Part shown: in pieces, positions 61,715 to 64,000 of the stretch | How the letters are laid out: every line of letters begins with the position of its first letter | Numbering within the stretch: the first letter of the stretch is position 1 | Source: JAGNHS01 sp964609695 | GTDB lineage: Bacteria; Bdellovibrionota; UBA2428 | Assembly: GCA_964609695.1 (NCBI GenBank) | Contig: CAZSSP010000008.1 | Coordinates: 8,343 to 72,342 of the forward strand | Length of the DNA: 64,000 nt | Direction of reading: 5' to 3' | Position numbers and translations under genes: made by a program | The notes under the pieces: model-generated | Database searches by the model: none | Seen by the model: the letters and a program-made list of their open reading frames with translations, nothing else | What the model was told of the DNA's origin: nothing

Positions 61715-62497
61715 ATGAAAATTGCCGTAATTGTTAAGCAAACTCCAGATACAGAGACAAAAGCTAAATTGGGTCCTCAAGGTTTGGATCTGACAGGGCT
61801 TAAATTCATTCTTAATCCCTATGATGAATTTGCTGTTGAAGAAGCTATCAAGACTAAAGACAAATTCAAAGGTGAACTAACGGTTATTAGCGTAGGACCC
61901 GATAGAACTGTCGACGCTATTCGTACGGCTTTAGCTATGGGTTGCGACAAGGCTATTCACGTTAAAGTGAGTGAAGACGATTACAAAAAATGCGATTCTT
62001 ATGTGATCGCCAAATCTTTGGCGGCGGCCGTAAAACAAAAAGGCCCCTTTGACGTCATTTTTGCAGGAAAGCAAGCCATCGATGACGACGCTCTTGCGGT
62101 TCCACAAATGATGGCAGAATTTCTAGAATGTCCCAGAGCGACTGTAGTGACTAAATTAGAATGGTCTGCAGATGGAAAATCGGCCAAGGTGCGAAGAGCT
62201 ATTGATGGTGGCGCTGAAGAAGTTATCGAATTGCAACTTCCTGCTGTAATTGCTGCTCATAAAGGGTTGAACACTCCTCGCTACGCTTCTTTGCCTGGAA
62301 TTATGAAAGCTAAAAAAGTTCCAGTTGATGTTGTTGAAATTTCTGCGTTAGGAACTGGCGCACAAGATGCTAAAACTGAGCTTTGTGATTTTGAATTGCC
62401 TCCTGAAAAACCAGCAGGAAAAGTCCTCAAAGGAAGCGCTGAAGAATTGGCAAAACAAATTGTGACTGCACTTCGTAATGAAGCGAAAGTGATTTAA
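61715..62497 (+). CDS. etfB: Electron transfer flavoprotein beta subunit
   Basis: A 260-residue subunit that binds AMP and, with EtfA, carries electrons from acyl-CoA dehydrogenases toward the quinone pool. KIAVIVKQTPDTETKAK opens it, then LNPYDEFAVEEAIKTKDKF. VIFAGKQAIDDDALAVPQMMAEFL is the signature region, and RRAIDGGAEEVIELQLPAVIAA follows. GAGG precedes the ATG. etfA follows after 15 bp. Confidence 0.97.
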   Translation: MKIAVIVKQTPDTETKAKLGPQGLDLTGLKFILNPYDEFAVEEAIKTKDKFKGELTVISVGPDRTVDAIRTALAMGCDKAIHVKVSEDDYKKCDSYVIAKSLAAAVKQKGPFDVIFAGKQAIDDDALAVPQMMAEFLECPRATVVTKLEWSADGKSAKVRRAIDGGAEEVIELQLPAVIAAHKGLNTPRYASLPGIMKAKKVPVDVVEISALGTGAQDAKTELCDFELPPEKPAGKVLKGSAEELAKQIVTALRNEAKVI

Positions 62498-62512
62498 GGG
62501 GTAGGAATAAAT

Positions 62513-63490
62513 ATGTCAAAAGCACTTGTCCTCATTGAACAAAAAGATGGAAAAGTAAAAAAATCTTCTCTTGAAGTGATTTCGGCTCTTTCAAGTAAAG
62601 GAGTTGAAGTTGAAGCTATAGTGTTTGGTGCTTCTTTGAGTGGAGAAGCCCTGGCTGCTGATTCGGGAGCTCAAGGTGCTAAAACACTTCATGTAGTCAA
62701 CGATGCTTCACTTTCAAATTATCAACAAGAAAGTGTGGCGGCGACTCTAGCGGATCAATTTAAAAAGGGTGGCTATCAGATTTTGGCTGCTGCAGCTTCG
62801 GGATTAGTGAAAGATTTATTTCCAACTATGGCCGTGCGATTGAATGGCGGATTGGCCGTCGATTGCACTTGGCTTGATGTGAATGGGGCTGATGTATTTG
62901 TAAAAAGACCTCTCTTAGCAGGAAAATATTTTGCAAAAGTGAAATTTAAATCTGCTCCAGCAGTCATTAGCTTTCGCCCTAACGTATTAGGTGTGGGAGC
63001 AGCTAAGGGTTCAGCGGCGCAAGTTTCAAACTTAGCGTTAACAGCTGGTAGCGGAAAAGCTAAAACTACTGGCGTTGAAGGTGCCGCTTCTGGATCTTCT
63101 CGTCCTGATCTTTCTGAAGCCGAAAGAATTGTGAGCGGTGGTCGTTCACTTAAGAGCGCGGATAATTTTAAAATCTTATTTGATATGGCCGATGTGATTG
63201 GCGCTGCCGTGGGTGCATCTCGCGCAGCTGTAGACGCAGGTTACGCTCCTCATGCCATGCAGGTGGGGCAAACTGGAAAAACTGTAAATCCAGTTCTCTA
63301 TGTAGCTTGTGGAATATCGGGTGCTATTCAGCATTTAGCAGGAATGAAAACTTCAAAAATTATTGTAGCTATTAATACTGATCCTGAGGCTCCAATTATT
63401 CAAAAAGCTGATTATGCAGCTATCGGTGATTTGTTCCAAGTGGTGCCAGCCTTAACAACTGAGTTGAAAGCACTACTGTCTCACGGTTGA
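62513..63490 (+). CDS. etfA: Electron transfer flavoprotein alpha subunit
   Basis: A 325-residue FAD-binding subunit. The N-terminal domain is conserved, and the C-terminal FAD domain carries RIVSGGRSLKSADNF, AAVGASRAAVDAGYAPHAMQVGQTGKTVNP, ACGISGAIQHLAGM and NTDPEAPIIQKADYAAIGD, all canonical. It forms a heterodimer with EtfB. The gene ends 10 bp before a small membrane-protein gene. Confidence 0.97.
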   Translation: MSKALVLIEQKDGKVKKSSLEVISALSSKGVEVEAIVFGASLSGEALAADSGAQGAKTLHVVNDASLSNYQQESVAATLADQFKKGGYQILAAAASGLVKDLFPTMAVRLNGGLAVDCTWLDVNGADVFVKRPLLAGKYFAKVKFKSAPAVISFRPNVLGVGAAKGSAAQVSNLALTAGSGKAKTTGVEGAASGSSRPDLSEAERIVSGGRSLKSADNFKILFDMADVIGAAVGASRAAVDAGYAPHAMQVGQTGKTVNPVLYVACGISGAIQHLAGMKTSKIIVAINTDPEAPIIQKADYAAIGDLFQVVPALTTELKALLSHG

Positions 63491-63500
63491 GAATTTGCTA

Positions 63501-63731
63501 ATGGGGTGGATTTATATTTTGGCTCGAAACTATCCGTTTTGGGCCATCCCCTTATCGGTGACTTTTTTTCTAGATGTTTTTTTGAAAAAAAAGCCTAGTC
63601 GCAGTCCCCTCAAAAAAAATCTTTATTTACTTTTAAGTATCACTCTTATGGGCACATCCATTTGGTTTATTATCGTGCAGGGGCACCTGAAGGTAGTGCC
63701 CTTTTTACACGAAATTCTCACTGGATTTTAG
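63501..63731 (+). CDS. Small inner-membrane protein of unknown function
   Basis: A 76-residue protein with two predicted transmembrane segments (about 3-24, YILARNYPFWAIPLSVTFFL, and about 42-60, LYLLLSITLMGTSIWFIIV) joined by a basic loop (KKKPSRSPLKKN). No family recognised. It follows etfA by ten bases, so it is probably part of that operon. Its stop codon TAG lies in the left arm of the palindromic element at 63726-63859. Confidence 0.6.
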   Translation: MGWIYILARNYPFWAIPLSVTFFLDVFLKKKPSRSPLKKNLYLLLSITLMGTSIWFIIVQGHLKVVPFLHEILTGF

Positions 63732-63859
63732 TCGCCTGTGAAAAACGTCGAATTTCTTTGTCAGGAGTACAAAAATACTCCTCATTTACTCTATAAGTAA
63801 ACTGCGTCGTATTTTTGCATTCCTTCCTTGAACTTCTCGTTTTTGACAGGCGATTAAAA
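63726..63859. repeat. Palindromic element E
   Basis: 63726-63747 and 63838-63859 are reverse complements with two mismatches in 22. Inside, complementarity continues (GGAGTACAAAAATAC near 63763-63777 with GTATTTTTGCATTCC near 63809-63823). The centre holds TTTACT/AGTAAA. On the minus strand the core GTTTACTT-N5-GTAAATGAGGA is shared with the last 40 bases of the window. Its arm matches the terminator at 40803-40846. Confidence 0.75.
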
Positions 63860-63904
63860 TTTGCAAGCTTATAATTTAGATTAAAGTTGAAGCTTGCAAA
63901 TTTT
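63856..63904. terminator. Bidirectional terminator downstream of the etf operon
   Basis: AAAATTTGCAAGCTT (63856-63870) pairs perfectly with AAGCTTGCAAATTTT (63890-63904), a 15-bp stem with a 19-base loop and T-runs on both sides. Confidence 0.75.
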
Positions 63905-63953
63905 TTCCTAAAAGGAGTTCGTCAAAAAGCCCAAGGCGGCGCGGTGGACATTG

Positions 63954-64000
63954 AAAAAATCACCGGAGTTTACTTTAAATGTAAATGAGGATGATTTTTT
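63954..64000. repeat. Partial palindromic element at window edge
   Basis: AAAAAATCA (63954-63962) and TGATTTTTT (63992-64000) are inverted repeats around a core GTTTACTTTAAATGTAAATGAGGA that matches the core of element E read on the minus strand. It is probably cut off by the window end. Confidence 0.55.

Overview
The window is AT-rich, densely packed bacterial chromosome. Gene content points to a Gram-negative delta-type bacterium of the Bdellovibrionota (Bdellovibrio-like). The grounds are type III glutamine synthetase, a type IV pilus cluster with PilS/PilR, several small outer-membrane barrels and KKK-type lipoproteins, a Gld-like ABC module and large lineage-specific membrane proteins. 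This assignment is inference from gene content and style; no rRNA is present. I see no rRNA, tRNA, CRISPR array, phage or complete insertion sequence.

Layout. 0-3.2 kb: the 3' part of a YtcJ-type amidohydrolase, then a translationally coupled TPR/LysM envelope pair. 3.2-4.9 kb: two overlapping glycosyltransferase genes (STELLO/DUF288-like and GT2). 5-6.4 kb: dprA-smg. 6.5-8.7 kb: glnN. 9.3-11.1 kb: a membrane-anchored ferredoxin behind a Xer recombinase. 11.8-15.4 kb: a five-gene leftward operon (REC-GGDEF, rsmE, heptose adenylyltransferase, gpmA, FkbM methyltransferase). 15.5-20.7 kb: a solute-binding lipoprotein divergent from dacB-rnj-dtd. 21-28.8 kb: two giant paralogous membrane proteins of unknown function. 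29-35 kb: M14 carboxypeptidase, ygfZ, LysR, a CoA-binding protein, a second Xer recombinase and a PL3-like beta-helix protein. 36-45 kb: alaS, a CcmI-like lipoprotein, an AI-2E permease, an IF-1-like gene, apaG, an OlsB-like acyltransferase, three lipoproteins and tsaB. 45-49.5 kb: a Gld-like ABC exporter module. 49.6-61.5 kb: an HDOD protein, an unknown coiled-coil protein, pilA, and pilB-pilT-pilC-pilS-pilR. 61.7-63.7 kb: etfBA.

Most interesting signals. (1) Downstream of pilA lie two near-identical ~290-bp units in tandem (53188-53787). Read on the minus strand, each begins with a sigma54-type -24/-12 promoter placed so that transcription would start at the 5' strand of a long terminal stem. 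Both substitutions in that stem between the copies improve pairing. I propose a duplicated sigma54-dependent structured RNA, comparable in logic to the Vibrio Qrr RNAs, beside the sigma54 activator PilR. (2) pilA and two tandem paralogous lipoprotein genes also carry GG-N10-GC sigma54 promoters, giving five in the window. (3) Several intergenic regions hold very long palindromes whose arms differ from site to site but pair almost perfectly, while the loops share a conserved core. In some, the arms contain the stop codons of both convergent genes.

All functional calls come from reading motifs in the sequence; no database search was run.
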